Shown piece by piece: positions 50,286 through 63,300 of a stretch of DNA of 64,000 nt. The notes under the pieces were generated by a model. The model saw nothing but the letters and a program-made list of their open reading frames with translations. It made no database searches and had not been told where the DNA came from. The DNA is taken from NCBI GenBank assembly GCA_963691705.1, contig OY829538.1:80048781-80112780 (forward strand), in the 5' to 3' direction. Origin of the DNA: Viola odorata (lineage: Eukaryota > Streptophyta > Magnoliopsida > Malpighiales > Violaceae). The first letter of the stretch is position 1, and each line of letters begins with the position of its first letter. The position numbers were made by a program, and so were the translations under genes.

Positions 50286-51694
50286 TGGTTGATATATAAT
50301 AACTTTTTATATAAATATCCAGCCTCTTTCTCATCACAAGTATTCACCTTCTTAAAGGGATGATTATTTTCTTTTTTCTCATGAACCATAAATTATCTAA
50401 ATCAGCCATGAATATTCAATTGATAAACAAAGAACTGATCTACGGACACAACATTACAGAGAAACATGAATTACTGATACAACATTTGAGACTTTATCGG
50501 TATTATTGCGTTGAAAGTACACATTTTACATATATAACCATGTACAAGTGGAAAAAAAAACACAATACAGAAGAACGAAGGCCTAAATGAAATTGTCCTA
50601 ACTTTTTATACTTATTTACTTTTGGGTTCATATTTATAAATAGACTAAACTTGGTAATTGTGATCGCATTAATTAACTTCAAATTATATTATGGTCTCGA
50701 GGTATTAGTGTTTGTCAAACCTAATTAACAATTGTAAAAAGTACGTATATTGTATGAATTATAATGTATAATTTCATTTTTTTTCTATATTGTCTTCTTA
50801 TTTATCTTTTTGTTAAGTTTATTTAAATATTTGTTATTTAGTGATGGATACAAATACTCTTAAGCATTTTTTCAATTTTTCGTTGAGCTCGTTTACCTTC
50901 TCTTTAAAATACTCCAAAAAAAAAAAACGGGGGCGCACCCGCCCCCTGGTGACGAGGCTATCTTCTAGAAACCGTGACGATGTTCCTTCTCGAAGCAGTG
51001 AGGAGGCTTCGAAGATGAGAAGGTGAGCTTCCTGGAGAAGAAAGAAAAGAGGCTTGAGTGATTAAATTAGATGGCCGTTGGATGGTTGACTAAAGATTAG
51101 TCAACCAATCCAACGGTTGATTAAAAAAGAAAGAAAGAAAATGTTAAATAATTAATTAAGGACTCGAACTATTGGCGTGATGAAAACGGCGAACAATTCG
51201 AACGAAAGTACCTACGTTGTAGAGAAAAATATGACGATTGAAATGATGCGAACAAAATTTTGAAGTCAACCCTCTAAATGCATTTATTTTGACAAACTGT
51301 CGAAAATGTTCGTTCGGGGCCTAAATAAGACTAAAAAGGAAAAAACCCAAAATGATAGATAAAATTAAAAGAAAACGAAGGGACTCGAGCTGAGCCGAGA
51401 AATCATTAACGGTTATTGAAAAAATAAAAATAAAGCGATTATACTTGATTAAGCGTGTAAAAAAAACAAACGCGGGCACGCTAATTTTGCAGGCGATTGA
51501 ACGTGCTAGCGTCAAAATTCGAGTATCAACAGTTTTCTAATTATTCACTCTCTTTTCGCTTGAATTTTATGAATGCGTTCATAATTTTACTGCGAGTTCT
51601 TGTTGCCCACAAACTATTTGTTGAAATGTCCCAAAGGGGTGTTATTTGAATTATGTTTAATAAATAGGTCGTTGTGGATTGTTAGGTGGCAATT

Positions 51695-52991
51695 ATGGGT
51701 GGTGGCGCTCGTGTAGTGTTAAATGGGTGGCAACGAGCAGTGGTTTCGGCTGGTTCTGCAGTGGGTGCATTGTTAGACCCGAGAAGAGCAGATTTGATTG
51801 CAGCTCTCGGAGAGACAACTGGGAAGCCTGCTTTTGAACGAGTTCTTGAGAGGATGAAACGGAGCGCAGAAGGTAGAGTAAGTTTCATTCCCCTGATCTG
51901 TACACACTTTTTGTTTTCCCCGTGCTTTTACATGGTTGAATTGGTAAAATTAGTGACATCCTACTAGTTCTTACAGCATGCACATGCCCTGTGAATCAAT
52001 AGTGGTCCGTTTTTTGTAAAATTATGCAATTTCTAGTTTCACCCCGGCACGCAAAAGTTCTCAATTTCTGACAATGAATCGTGCCATGATTGTGATTGTG
52101 CACACATAAGTAGTGCTTGATTTTGTTTGTAATGGATGGTACAATACTACAATCAACTGTGCCTAAGTTAGACTATGTGGACTTTCGCAATGAGAATATT
52201 TCAATGCTGTTGTGTTTCATAAAGTTTCTGTGCAAGCTGTTGGTTTTTCTATTGAGAACTCTAATGAACCTGTGCTCAATAACAGCTGTCTCTCTCTTTT
52301 TCGAGTGGATCAAAATGGCATTCACTTCCTTATCTTGTTAAACGTGGGAAAAGATTAGCATTCATGGTCTTAGAACACAACTTTGTTTTTTGCGATTCTC
52401 CTTTTGCTGTAATTTTCTTCAGCTGTATTTCCTCTTCCAAATGGTTTGAATCAGTGCCATTCACACTCAGGCTAAACATTTTTATCTGTTTGATAGGCAA
52501 TACTGTTGGAGAGACCGCGTGTTATATCCACGCAGGTGGGCCATGCTTGGGACCTTCCGGACAACACATTTGGTGCTGCCTATGCAAAATTCATGGGATC
52601 CAGAAACTTTTCTCCAGATGACCGCCCACCAGTGCGTTTCATGGACACAGACGAATTAGCATATGTGGCGATGCGTGCTCGTGAGGTGCATGACTTTTGG
52701 CATACTCTTTTCGGCCTCCACACAAACTTAATCGGGGAGTCAGCACTTAAGGCGATTGAGTTCCAGCAAATGTACCTACCGATGTGCCTGATGTCCATCG
52801 TAGGGGGCACAGCAAGATTTAGTGAGAAACAGAGGAGACTGTTCTTTCAACATTACTTTCCATGGGCTGTTCGTGCTGGTATGCAAGCCACAGATCTCAT
52901 GTGTGTGTATTATGAGAAGCACCTCCATGAAGATTTGGAGGATGTCCGCAGAAAATGGGGAGTTATTCCTGCTCCTGCCGCTCCCAAATAA
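51695..52991 (+). CDS. COQ4: Ubiquinone biosynthesis protein COQ4, mitochondrial
   Basis: The COQ4 protein is needed for coenzyme Q assembly and chemistry in the mitochondrial inner membrane. Two coding exons (51695-51877 and 52497-52991) give 225 aa, the normal plant length. The zinc motif is intact: H126, D127, H130 and E142 in HDFWH-x11-E. Other family segments include [29 protein letters not shown] and [13 protein letters not shown]. An AG acceptor directly before GTGGCAATTATG implies a 5' UTR intron, shared by all three copies; the large solo LTR probably lies in that intron. This is the best candidate for the working COQ4 of the locus. Confidence 0.93.
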
Positions 52992-53734
52992 AAGTGGCCA
53001 ACCAGCTTCTAATCGAACCGGTTAATCAGAGAGAGGTACCGCTGTCTCATTTCAGAGTTATATACAATTATTATGAAACTTTTGATTACTTTGTACAAAT
53101 GAAAGTTTGTTTTCCAACATGAAAAAGGCAATAAAGATCAAAAGGGATGATTTATGCTTACATAGTTGCATTACAGCTTGCCATGGTTTATGTTTTTAAA
53201 GCTTGAAAGTAAGAATCGAATCATGTTAGGCGTCAGCATTTATTTTTGCACATCATCTGCAATTTGCTCTCTATTGTTCAGGACTTTATTCATCTTTACA
53301 CCAGTGAGTATAATAAATTGGAACTAGGGTTACTTAATGATGCACCCAATTTGTGTTACCATATCCTTAAAATTCTGTAGTTTTAACGTATCCAATCCTG
53401 CCCAGATGGAAATTTTTGAGAAGGGGCGTAGGGTTTGGACTAGGATGAGGCAGAGTTCAAAACATGAGTGTAACGGTTAGTAATTACTGTCATCGGCTTA
53501 TCCGGGAAGAAAAACGGTTTGTAATTACTAGTTAAAATCCACATGCTCCCTTTACCTTTTATCTTGGAGCACTAAAATGGTAAATCTCAACTCTAGTTGA
53601 TCTTGAGTGGTTTATCTATAAAGTAATTTATTGGGAGTATTTTACTTTTTATTGGGTTGACTTGACGCTAAGATAATTCTGTGGGCATTCAATCACAATC
53701 GACGTAATTGGAATTTTAAATTTTTTTGTTTTAA

Positions 53735-54150
53735 GTTGATAATCTTAAATATTCAGATTTTCATGCTAAACAACACTATGAATTTGATGAAAAAATGTTG
53801 TCTTATATATTACTATTTTCTATCGTTACAGGGATCGAACTTATAATCTATCTTTAAAATGAAATGCTGTTAAACTATAACCTCGTGAGCAGAAATCACT
53901 ATTTTTTGTATGACTTAACAACATAAGAACTAGTTGAACTAGCCAAATATAAAGATAATCAAGTATTTATTTTCCTGATTATAATTCTTAAAACCTTACA
54001 TTTTTTTTAACAAATCTTTTTAAGTATCCAGCTACTATTTTTTAAGGATTGCAACTAATTTTATTTTAATATTGCTGGATTTTAGGAAAAGATCATGAGT
54101 CCCTAAAGTTTGTAATCTTTTATTTATTTGGACCATTATAATTTTAGAAC
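53735..54150 (+). repeat. Third copy of the spacer found at 42035-42400
   Basis: Shared blocks include TTAAATATTCAGATTTTCAT, ATCCAGCTACTA, TTTTTAAGGATTGCAACTAA and CCTAAAGTTTRTAATCTTTT, in the same order and orientation. Here the segment lies between COQ4 and RPL18A; in unit A it lies between L18a-like and the inverted COQ4-like gene. Confidence 0.8.
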
Positions 54151-54312
54151 TTATAATATAAGTTTTATATTTTATAGTTTTCTAAGTTGCGCAATCCAAA
54201 ATATTAAACTGATTTTTCAATGAAATACTAATAATATAATAAATAAAAAAGAAGTAGTCAAACGGGCTTTACTAAATCAGACCCAACTTGTCAAAGGCTG
54301 GAAACCAGAGTT

Positions 54313-54342
54313 TGGGCCGGGCCACCACACTGGTTAGGGTTT
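54313..54342 (+). promoter_or_regulatory. RPL18A promoter motifs
   Basis: TGGGCC (54313-54318, followed by GGGCC) and an inverted telo-box TTAGGGTTT (54334-54342) lie about 100-130 bp upstream of the ATG, the usual plant ribosomal-protein arrangement. Confidence 0.7.
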
Positions 54343-54443
54343 TTTCCTTTTTTTTGTTTGTTTATGCATACCAGCATATGCAAGCTTTCTTCCTCGATAG
54401 GAAAACGTAGTTGGTGACTGCAGCGGCACAACCCATCCGAAAA

Positions 54444-56235
<1,792 letters not shown>

Positions 56236-56999
56236 TCTGTCTCATCTTATGCATCGCGAAAGAGGATTGATATCTGAGTTCGGTTTTTGTACCAAGACTT
56301 CTAGTATCTTTAATGCTACTGAAGATTGTTTTCATTCGAGTGTTTTAGAAAGATGATGGATTTATTATGAAATTTAGTGTTCCGGAACCACCGTTTTGCT
56401 TACTTTTCAAGTTTGTTTTGTGCTAGTTATGATTTTTTTGTTGTTGCAATTGTAGTAAAAAGATTAAGCATCTAAGCTAATCCTCCATGATTAAGCAATT
56501 TGATTGAAAAATGAAAAATATATCTTAACATGGTAACAACATGAAAAATTATGGAGTTTTTGTTTTCTTAACCAACGTAACAATTTGGTTATTTTGTTTT
56601 CTACAAAATTGAGTTTTATTTTTTTATTATTATTATTATTTTAACAATAAATATTGTGTTATTAATTTCAAGCATTTTTATTTGTAACTTACTTTTAAGA
56701 AAAAAAACAACAAAACGATTTTTTTTATTTTTTAAAAGTAACCTTAGTAATAAAATAATTATGCTCGTTTATAAAATAAGAAAATATATATTTATAAACA
56801 AAAAATTGAATAATTATATTTTATAAGTCGAAACTACTAACATTTATTAAAAAAAAGTAAATCTAATCAATTTTGTAAGACCTGTATTATTAACTTACAC
56901 TTCATGCGTGGTTATATAATTAACTTGATAACATGTAATTCATAATTAAATTATAATTTAATTAGTAAACATAAATTGTATAGATTTTCTTAGAGTACT
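56236..56999. other. RPL18A 3' UTR and AT-rich spacer
   Basis: No gene or repeat with support beyond poly-T/A tracts was seen. Confidence 0.5.
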
Positions 57000-57390
57000 A
57001 AAATGGTAAAATTTTGTATCTCAACTTGGATATATATCGCTTCCGCATTGGATCGCAACAACGAATTATCAATTTCTTTAAATTAGTAAGCCTTTGCATA
57101 GTTGATGGAAACGATGACAGTGTTCTGCCCAAATCAATGGACAACAATTGAAGAGATGTAAGGTTCCCCAGCCACTCCAGTGATGAAACCAAATTTGGAC
57201 ATTCGCTTACGTCTAAGAACTTTAGGCTACTGATAGATTGTAAATGTAAACCATCAGGCAAGGCCTGAATACCGAATAATGTTACATGTTGGAGAGAATG
57301 AAGGTGTTTATTTCCATCTGGACAGGCAACCAGATCTGGGCGATAGAAGATATGCAATCTTTCAAGGGAAGTGAGGTGCTGCCGGTTAAT
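57000..57390 (-). pseudogene. Fragment of an NBS-LRR gene (last LRRs)
   Basis: The minus-strand reading gives LRR sequence (SSLEWLGNLTSLQLLSIDLG, SSFPSTMQRLTNLKKLIIR, CCDPMRKRY) that is nearly the same as the last LRRs of the complete gene at 60371-63382. Homology covers about 365 bp and stops at both sides, with no NB-ARC domain nearby. The tail after MRKRY differs. It is a duplicated remnant of the resistance gene or of a lost neighbour. Confidence 0.85.
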
Positions 57391-57955
57391 AGACTTATTT
57401 GGAAAGTATGTGGAGGAGAGTTAAATCTTCACTTTGAATTCTCGTTCATCTAATAGTGAAAAAATAAATAAAATTAAAGAGTTCACGGATGAATTTAATT
57501 TGAATATTTATTTATGCTCTCCATTTATCACGTAGCTAGTTAATTGTTTGTTAATCATGTTTTGATATTTGTGTGATAGAAAAGCAAAATTAAAAACATC
57601 TCTGTAGCTTCTTTGAATAGCTAATGAAAAACCTGGAAAATATCAACATTAAATAGTAAGGAATTTTGTCATTTTTTTAATTAGGATTTTGAGTTTCAAT
57701 TTTGAGAACGGATAAAATAATGTTGGGAGATTCACTATTTTTTTAGAGTCCAACATAACTCGATCGAAATTACTTTTAGTTAAGAGAAAACTCGAGTAAT
57801 TAAAAGAAAAGAAAAAACTGGAAAATTGTAGCTGTTTTAATTTTGTGAGGTTATAGCCCGTGCAAAACACGTGATAAAAGTATCAATCATTTTTGGTAAG
57901 CAGGACTGCAGGAGAAGAGAATTCCACCTCTCTCATTCTCCTCCTAAAAACCATC
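57391..57955. other. AT-rich spacer
   Basis: Nothing recognisable between the LRR fragment and the tRNA-Arg pseudogene. Confidence 0.45.
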
Positions 57956-58018
57956 GACTCTGTGGCCCAATGGATAAGGCGAAACCAGAGATTCTGGGTT
58001 CGATCCCCAGCACAGTCG
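57956..58018 (+). pseudogene. tRNA-Arg pseudogene lacking part of the anticodon arm
   Basis: The acceptor 5' strand GACTCTG, A-box/D-arm TGGCCCAATGGATAAGGC, variable/T-arm GATTCTGGGTTCGATCCC and 3' strand CACAGTC follow plant tRNA-Arg. Between them only GAAACCAGA remains, so roughly 10 nt holding the 5' side of the anticodon stem and the anticodon are missing. One acceptor pair is mismatched. Pol III boxes are intact, so it might still be transcribed. Confidence 0.8.
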
Positions 58019-58300
58019 AATGCGTTATATTGGATTCTATTGCTACTCTATCTGCTCTTGACCATCGTGATAAGTGCGTGAGAAAACAAAAAAAATCACT
58101 TTTTTCAGCTCAACAAGATCTAATTCATACAATAAAATACAGTTCCATGTACAAGTAAATGTTGAGAAAATGCAGATGACTATTTTCTCATTTGCAAATT
58201 ATAAAAGAAGGTAACAACATGAAAATCTATCATTTGTTTTGGTTGGAGTCAGTAGCCTATGAAAAAGTTGGCATTGTATGATAGAAAATTGTGTCATCCT

Positions 58301-58516
58301 TCAGCTATGGCCTCCCGCCGCCGGTCCTGATTGCTCTGCACTGGATAATGTAGCTTTTAGTTCCTCAAGATACGCCTGCCTAATCTTCTCACGATGAGCT
58401 GCTGCCTGCTCTCGTCTGCGCAACTTGACCTCTGACGCCTTTTCCTTGCTTGATTTGCTTCCACATGAACCTCCCCGAGAAAAACCAGCATGCAAAACGG
58501 TAAGCAACCTCATCAA
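58301..58516 (-). other. Unrecognised open frame with a charged helical segment
   Basis: The frame encodes a Lys/Arg/Glu/Ala-rich stretch (SKEKASEVKLRRREQAAAHR then IRQAYLEELKATL) ending AAGGHS. An AG acceptor precedes GSCGSKSS, so it may be the last exon of a larger gene whose other exons I cannot find. I do not recognise the family. In this strip of gene fragments a remnant is more likely than a working gene. Confidence 0.25.
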
Positions 58517-58599
58517 GATATGGAAGACAAAGAATGCAATGGGTCAACATTGTTGCACATCAATCATCAGTCAATCATCAACACAGCACATTTCCTACC

Positions 58600-58851
58600 A
58601 TGTATACAAACGCTTCCCCTCTCTCATTCTCCAATGTAGTCGGTGTCTTAGGCTTGCCTCTTGTGGCAATTCTAGCTGTAATCTTTTTACATGAAAACAT
58701 GCATGGGATAAAGGTTATTTCTATGGGGTTGGCCATATGGGGCATTGTGTCATGCGTCTATCAATACTACTTTTACAGCCCCATGTCTAAAAAAGACGAC
58801 CATATTGATGTTTTAAAGTTTGCCGTACTGGAAACGGTAGTTGAGGAGTAA
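58600..58851 (+). pseudogene. C-terminal fragment of a purine permease (PUP) gene
   Basis: The 83-codon reading frame contains LSFSNVVGVLGLPLVAIL, LHENMHGIKVISMGLAIWG and SCVYQYY, matching the last two membrane spans of plant purine permeases. The other ~250 residues of a PUP are absent. A short copy of its start (ACAAACGCTTCCCCTCTCTC) recurs at about 58992. In Arabidopsis, from memory, PUP genes lie next to ALG14, as here. Confidence 0.75.
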
Positions 58852-59192
58852 TATCAGATTATGCGGTTCTGTATTATTATTACCCTAGATCAATCCATGC
58901 TTCAATAAGAGCTACTCTCGAACTTACTTTACTCAAAAGTCAGAATTCTATAGGATCAAGTTATTGATATGTTAATGCAACAAGAACTATACAAACGCTT
59001 CCCCTCTCTCATTTTCCCTCACATGTTCATTCAAAGCAGACACACAAATCATCTTCACATGGAACTCAAGCTTACGAGTTGAGAATAAGATGGTAAAACT
59101 CAATATAAAACTTTGAAATTGCAGACATCACAGTGCAAAATATCAGGAGGAGAATTGAGTAAGTACCCATGTCAGACGTGCAATACAATCAA

Positions 59193-60032
59193 CTACATGA
59201 GTTGACCAACATAATGAGCTCGAGGATACTGTTTCTGTAGCTGTGGCCATTGCACAAAAAACTGATCCGCTATTGGCAATTTGTAGAGCAGCAAACCGCT
59301 TAACGACAGCCTCCTCACTCTTGCTATACTCTCCGCATACAAAATAGTCAACCACTTAATCCCCATCAACTGCAGACCACAAAAACAACAGTAAAGAGCA
59401 AACCCCGATACCCTCTCTCCCAGAAAGATACCATTGCGAAAACACCTAACCTTGAATAGGAATGCAATCACACATAAAGGAATACAAGTCCCAGGTCCGT
59501 TACAGAGAACCTACAAGATTTTTGAAAGCAGAAAGCAATCAATGTAAGCAATTTAACCAAGATCAACCAACATATAATTACTAAACGCACCACTTGAGGT
59601 CGAATTGGAATCATTAGCCACAATGCATGAGCCAAAGCTGGTAAATTTGTTCCAACAGAAGTTATATAGGACTGCCCGACTTCCCTGCTCCTATAAATCT
59701 TCATAAACTGCGCCACTGACACATTTTTCCTTCTGAAGTACATTTAACACGTTGATCATTTCTGTTGTGTGTCCACATAAATGACGCAAAAATAAAATTA
59801 AATCAAAATTGGAACTTTTGTTTTCCAAACAGATACAATAATTTGAGAAGTTGTACAATGTTCACTTACCCGACCCTAAAATGATAAGCGCGCTCAGCGA
59901 ATCTTGGGGTTTCCGATGAAACGACTTGCCGGATCCGTAGAAAACGTAGAGGAGATGAGTGGCGACGGTGACAGCGATGCTGGTGATGATGGTGAGTGGA
60001 GTGAAGGAGTAGCAATCGTGGTCGGCGCCCAT
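59193..60032 (-). pseudogene. ALG14: ALG14 (UDP-GlcNAc transferase subunit) lacking an internal exon
   Basis: ALG14 anchors ALG13 at the ER for the second step of N-glycan precursor synthesis. Recognisable exons are 60032-59870 (N-terminal membrane anchor, ending LIILGS plus G), 59732-59594 (YRSREVGQSYITSV to RPQ), 59510-59451 (VLCNGPGTCIPLCVIAFLFK) and 59369-59193 (ESIARVRRLSLSGLLLYKL to QLM). The exon that should encode the GGHTAEM motif and about 45 residues is missing. Only 137 bp of non-coding DNA separate its neighbours, and splicing exon 1 to the next one breaks the frame (phase 1 to phase 2). Unless transcripts use an unseen exon, this copy is non-functional. Confidence 0.8.
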
Positions 60033-60370
60033 GGTCGTGAGATGACGGCACCCCTTACTCAAAGACTCACTTTTTTTTTCTTTTTTAGTTTGTTATCTTT
60101 GCCCTATTAAAAATTCTAGTTAGGTTTCAATTAAAAATAGTTTAACCAAAGTAGTTATATATTTACAATTAAAAGACTCAGGTGATAAAATTGTTACTTT
60201 TTAGATAATTTTAGGTGAATTATGATATTTATATTAAATAGTTTTCTAATATTTAAATTGTTATTCTAAAAAAATACATAGAAAACTAAAACATTAATTC
60301 AATAAAATATTTTCAGAATGTTTTGTTGAATACAAAATATTATTCAACAATAAACACCAAAACAAATTTA

Positions 60371-63300
60371 CTATAACCACAATGATTCACGCACAAAAAC
60401 CTCCGGAACATGCGCTATCTTGTACCATTCCTCTCCTATTTCCTTCTCATATCGCTTCCGCATTGTAGCGCAACAATGAATTCTCAATTTCTTTAAATTA
60501 GTAAGCCTTTGCATAGTTGATGGAAACGATGACAGTGTTGTGCCAAAATCAATGTCCAGCGATTGAAGAGAGGTAAGGTTCCCCAGCCACTCCAGTGATG
60601 AAACCAAATTTGGACATCCAAATACGTATAGGGACTTTAGGCTACTGATATATTGTAAATGTAAACCATCAGGGAAGGCCTGAATATATTCTAATCTTAC
60701 CTCTTGGAGAGAATGAAGGTGTTTGATTCCATCTGGAAAGGCAACCAAATCTGGGCATCGGTAGATTTCCAATCTTTCAAGGGAAGTGAGGTGTTGCAAT
60801 CCCTCCGACAAAGAATTAAATTTCTTACAGTTCTTAATAGATAATCCTTGGAGAGAGCCCAAACCTTGCAATGCGTGCTCTGAGAAAGATTCCAACTCGT
60901 GGCAGACAGCAATATATAAATACTTGAGACCACTGAGACTCTCAAGTTCAGTGGAAAAGCATTTGAGTTTGATGAGACCTATTATAATCAATGACTCAAG
61001 AGAAGTGAGGTTTTGCAGCATCTCATGTGGAAGCTCAACAATCTTATCATTTCGCATAAGAGAGAGGGAAGTTAGATTTCTCATATTTGATATCCAATCT
61101 GGGAAACGAGTACCGTTGTATCCTACCAACTCTAGCCTTTCGAGGTTTGAGTGAGGTTTGAGTGCCTCAAGTACCTTTTCCGCATTTTCTGGCTGTTCTA
61201 GGACATTTTCCAGATCCCAAGACAATCTCAAGTGGCGGAGGTCATGTTTTTCAGTGAAGTTGACTTCCTTGGCATGCATTAGATTTACCACTCTCTCAAG
61301 GTGTTTGATGTGTAGATCTCCTCCAAGATTTAAGCACTTCAATTCAACTAGCTGAGAACCAGGATTGTTGCCCACAATGAAAAGACTAAGGGTCTTTAGA
61401 CATCTCATCAGCCCAATGTTGGGTGGCATATGGAGTAATGGCGAATAAGGATACAAGTGAAGATGTCGTAGATTTTTCATGCAGCTCAAGGTCTTAGGTA
61501 AAGTTGCAAGACATGGACATTCATCTAGGTTCAAAGTCTGCAAATTTATTAGGCTACAAATGGACACAGGGAGCTCCTTCATCTGGAAGGAAGAAAGCCT
61601 CAAATATCTTAAATGCTTTAAACAGCCAATAGAAGATACTATTGTTAGATCATCCAAAGTTCCACTGAATGCCCGCAAAGTACGTAATCCGGAGAAGTCA
61701 AAATGAGAAGCATCTGCAGATGATCCCCAAATCGTTGTTACAAGCAACGTCCTCAAGCTTTCAGTCGCATACAAAGTTGTTGGGACGGTAGTACCCCATG
61801 TCCTGGAACTAATCAAGTTGACATGACAAGCTTTACTTGAGATATCTGTTGAACTTTCACCATTTGGTAGCCAACATTCGTCGCCAATCAGAGATTTGGC
61901 GAGATCATGAACAAGATCATGCATTTTGAATGTCTTGATGTTACCAAGATTGTCTGTTGATACCTCTTGGATCAGTGATCTCCGATATAACTCATCACAT
62001 ATCTCATTGCCAACATCTTCTAACTGCTTGTTTGTAGTAGATGAAACAAAACCATTAGCCATCCAGAGTTGGATCAAATCGTCTCTCACAATCACGCTAT
62101 TTTTTGGATATATAGCACAATAAACAAAACACTTTCTTAATTCCAGTGGCAGATTAGTGTAACTTAATCGTAGAGTTGGCAAAATGGAGCTTTCAGCTTG
62201 TGGCAGATCCCAAATCTTACTTTCCCTAACTGAAAGCCATTCTTTTTCCCCACTTTTAAAGCGCATCAAGCTTCCAAGTGCTTGCACAGCTAAAGGCACA
62301 CCACCGCACCTCTTTACTATCTCCATGCCAATAGCTCTAATGTTTGGATGTTCTTCTCTTTCACCAGAAAATGCACGTTCCTTGAACAATAACCAACAAT
62401 CATTCTCAGATAAAATTGACAAGTTATGCTCACGTAAGGTTCCCATAACAGATGCGACCTTCTTCATACGAGTGGTGACAACAATTGAAGCACCTTTTGA
62501 TGTAGAAGTCAATACACATTTCAAATTGTTCCACTTGTCTTGATCATGACTCCACACATCATCTAAAACAAGTAAGAACCTTTTACCACTCAATAGTTCT
62601 TGAAGACGTTTCTGCAGAGGAGCCAAGTCTGAGACTGGACAAGCATTCCCAGTTGCAGACTCTATCATTGCCTTTATCAACCTCCGAACATCAAAATCAT
62701 TAGAAACACACACCCAAATTTTTAGATCAAAATGTCTCCCGACCCTCTCATCATTGTAGACCGACTGAGCAAGTGTAGTCTTCCCAAGCCCACCCATACC
62801 AACTATAGGATACACCGAAACATCATCACAGTCAATTATATCTTCCACCAAACACCTAACAACTTTTTCTTTATCTTCATCTCTCCCATACACTCTAGGT
62901 GCAGTGACGATGTGACCAGTTTCGCGCCCTTCAGGAATTCCAACACGCCTCTCCCTCACCACCTCATTGAAATGAAACTGTTTCCGCTCTTCTGCTATTT
63001 CTTCTAGCCTTTCAATAACTTCCACTATCTTTTTGGCAATTTTATGACGAAACGGTATATTCTTCAGATGAAAAAAAGTTAAGAAAGTGTGTACCTTGGA
63101 GCTTTTTCTCTCCAATCGAGAGGCTTCAGTTGCCCACTCATCTAGTATATCATCTGCCTTGTAAACAGCAGCATTAAGCTTTTGCAACCAGTCTGCAATC
63201 GGCCTGTCCTTGGCTTGCTTCTCTTCTTGCTTCTCTTCTGCATCTTCAAGAACAGCCTTAATTGCAGTAAGGTTGCTACGAAGTTTCTCCATTTGATTTT

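Larger units (their letters stand above)
49974..50948. mobile_element. 975-bp non-autonomous hAT element with perfect 8-bp target duplication
   Basis: The element starts CAGGGACGGATC and ends CGCCCCCTG (reverse complement CAGGGGGCGG), giving short imperfect inverted ends. The flanks are identical 8-bp sequences, GTGACGAG, at 49966-49973 and 50949-50956, as expected for hAT insertion. No transposase is present. The last ~110 bp match the right end of the hAT relic at 34051-34168. Its middle carries a tRNA-Trp-like and a tRNA-Val-like sequence in opposite orientation. It is nested in the large solo LTR. Confidence 0.88.
47854..51531 (+). mobile_element. Large solo LTR, Ogre/Tat Gypsy-like, containing a nested hAT element
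   Basis: The sequence starts TGTCGCACCCC and ends TATCAACA (TGT...ACA). It is flanked by GTTTT on both sides (47849-47853 and 51532-51536). Total length is 3678 bp, or about 2.7 kb after removing the nested hAT element and its duplicated 8 bp. No gag, protease, reverse transcriptase or integrase was seen, so this is a solo LTR left by recombination. The TGTCGC start and the GGTAAGGTGTTAGGCACCC block near 48056-48075 recall Ogre-type LTRs from memory. It sits directly upstream of the intact COQ4, probably inside that gene's 5' UTR intron or promoter. Confidence 0.8.

Noticed and set aside
60697..62543. Plus- and minus-frame shadows within the NLR gene
   Set aside because: The 1003-codon NLR frame with all NB-ARC motifs explains this DNA.
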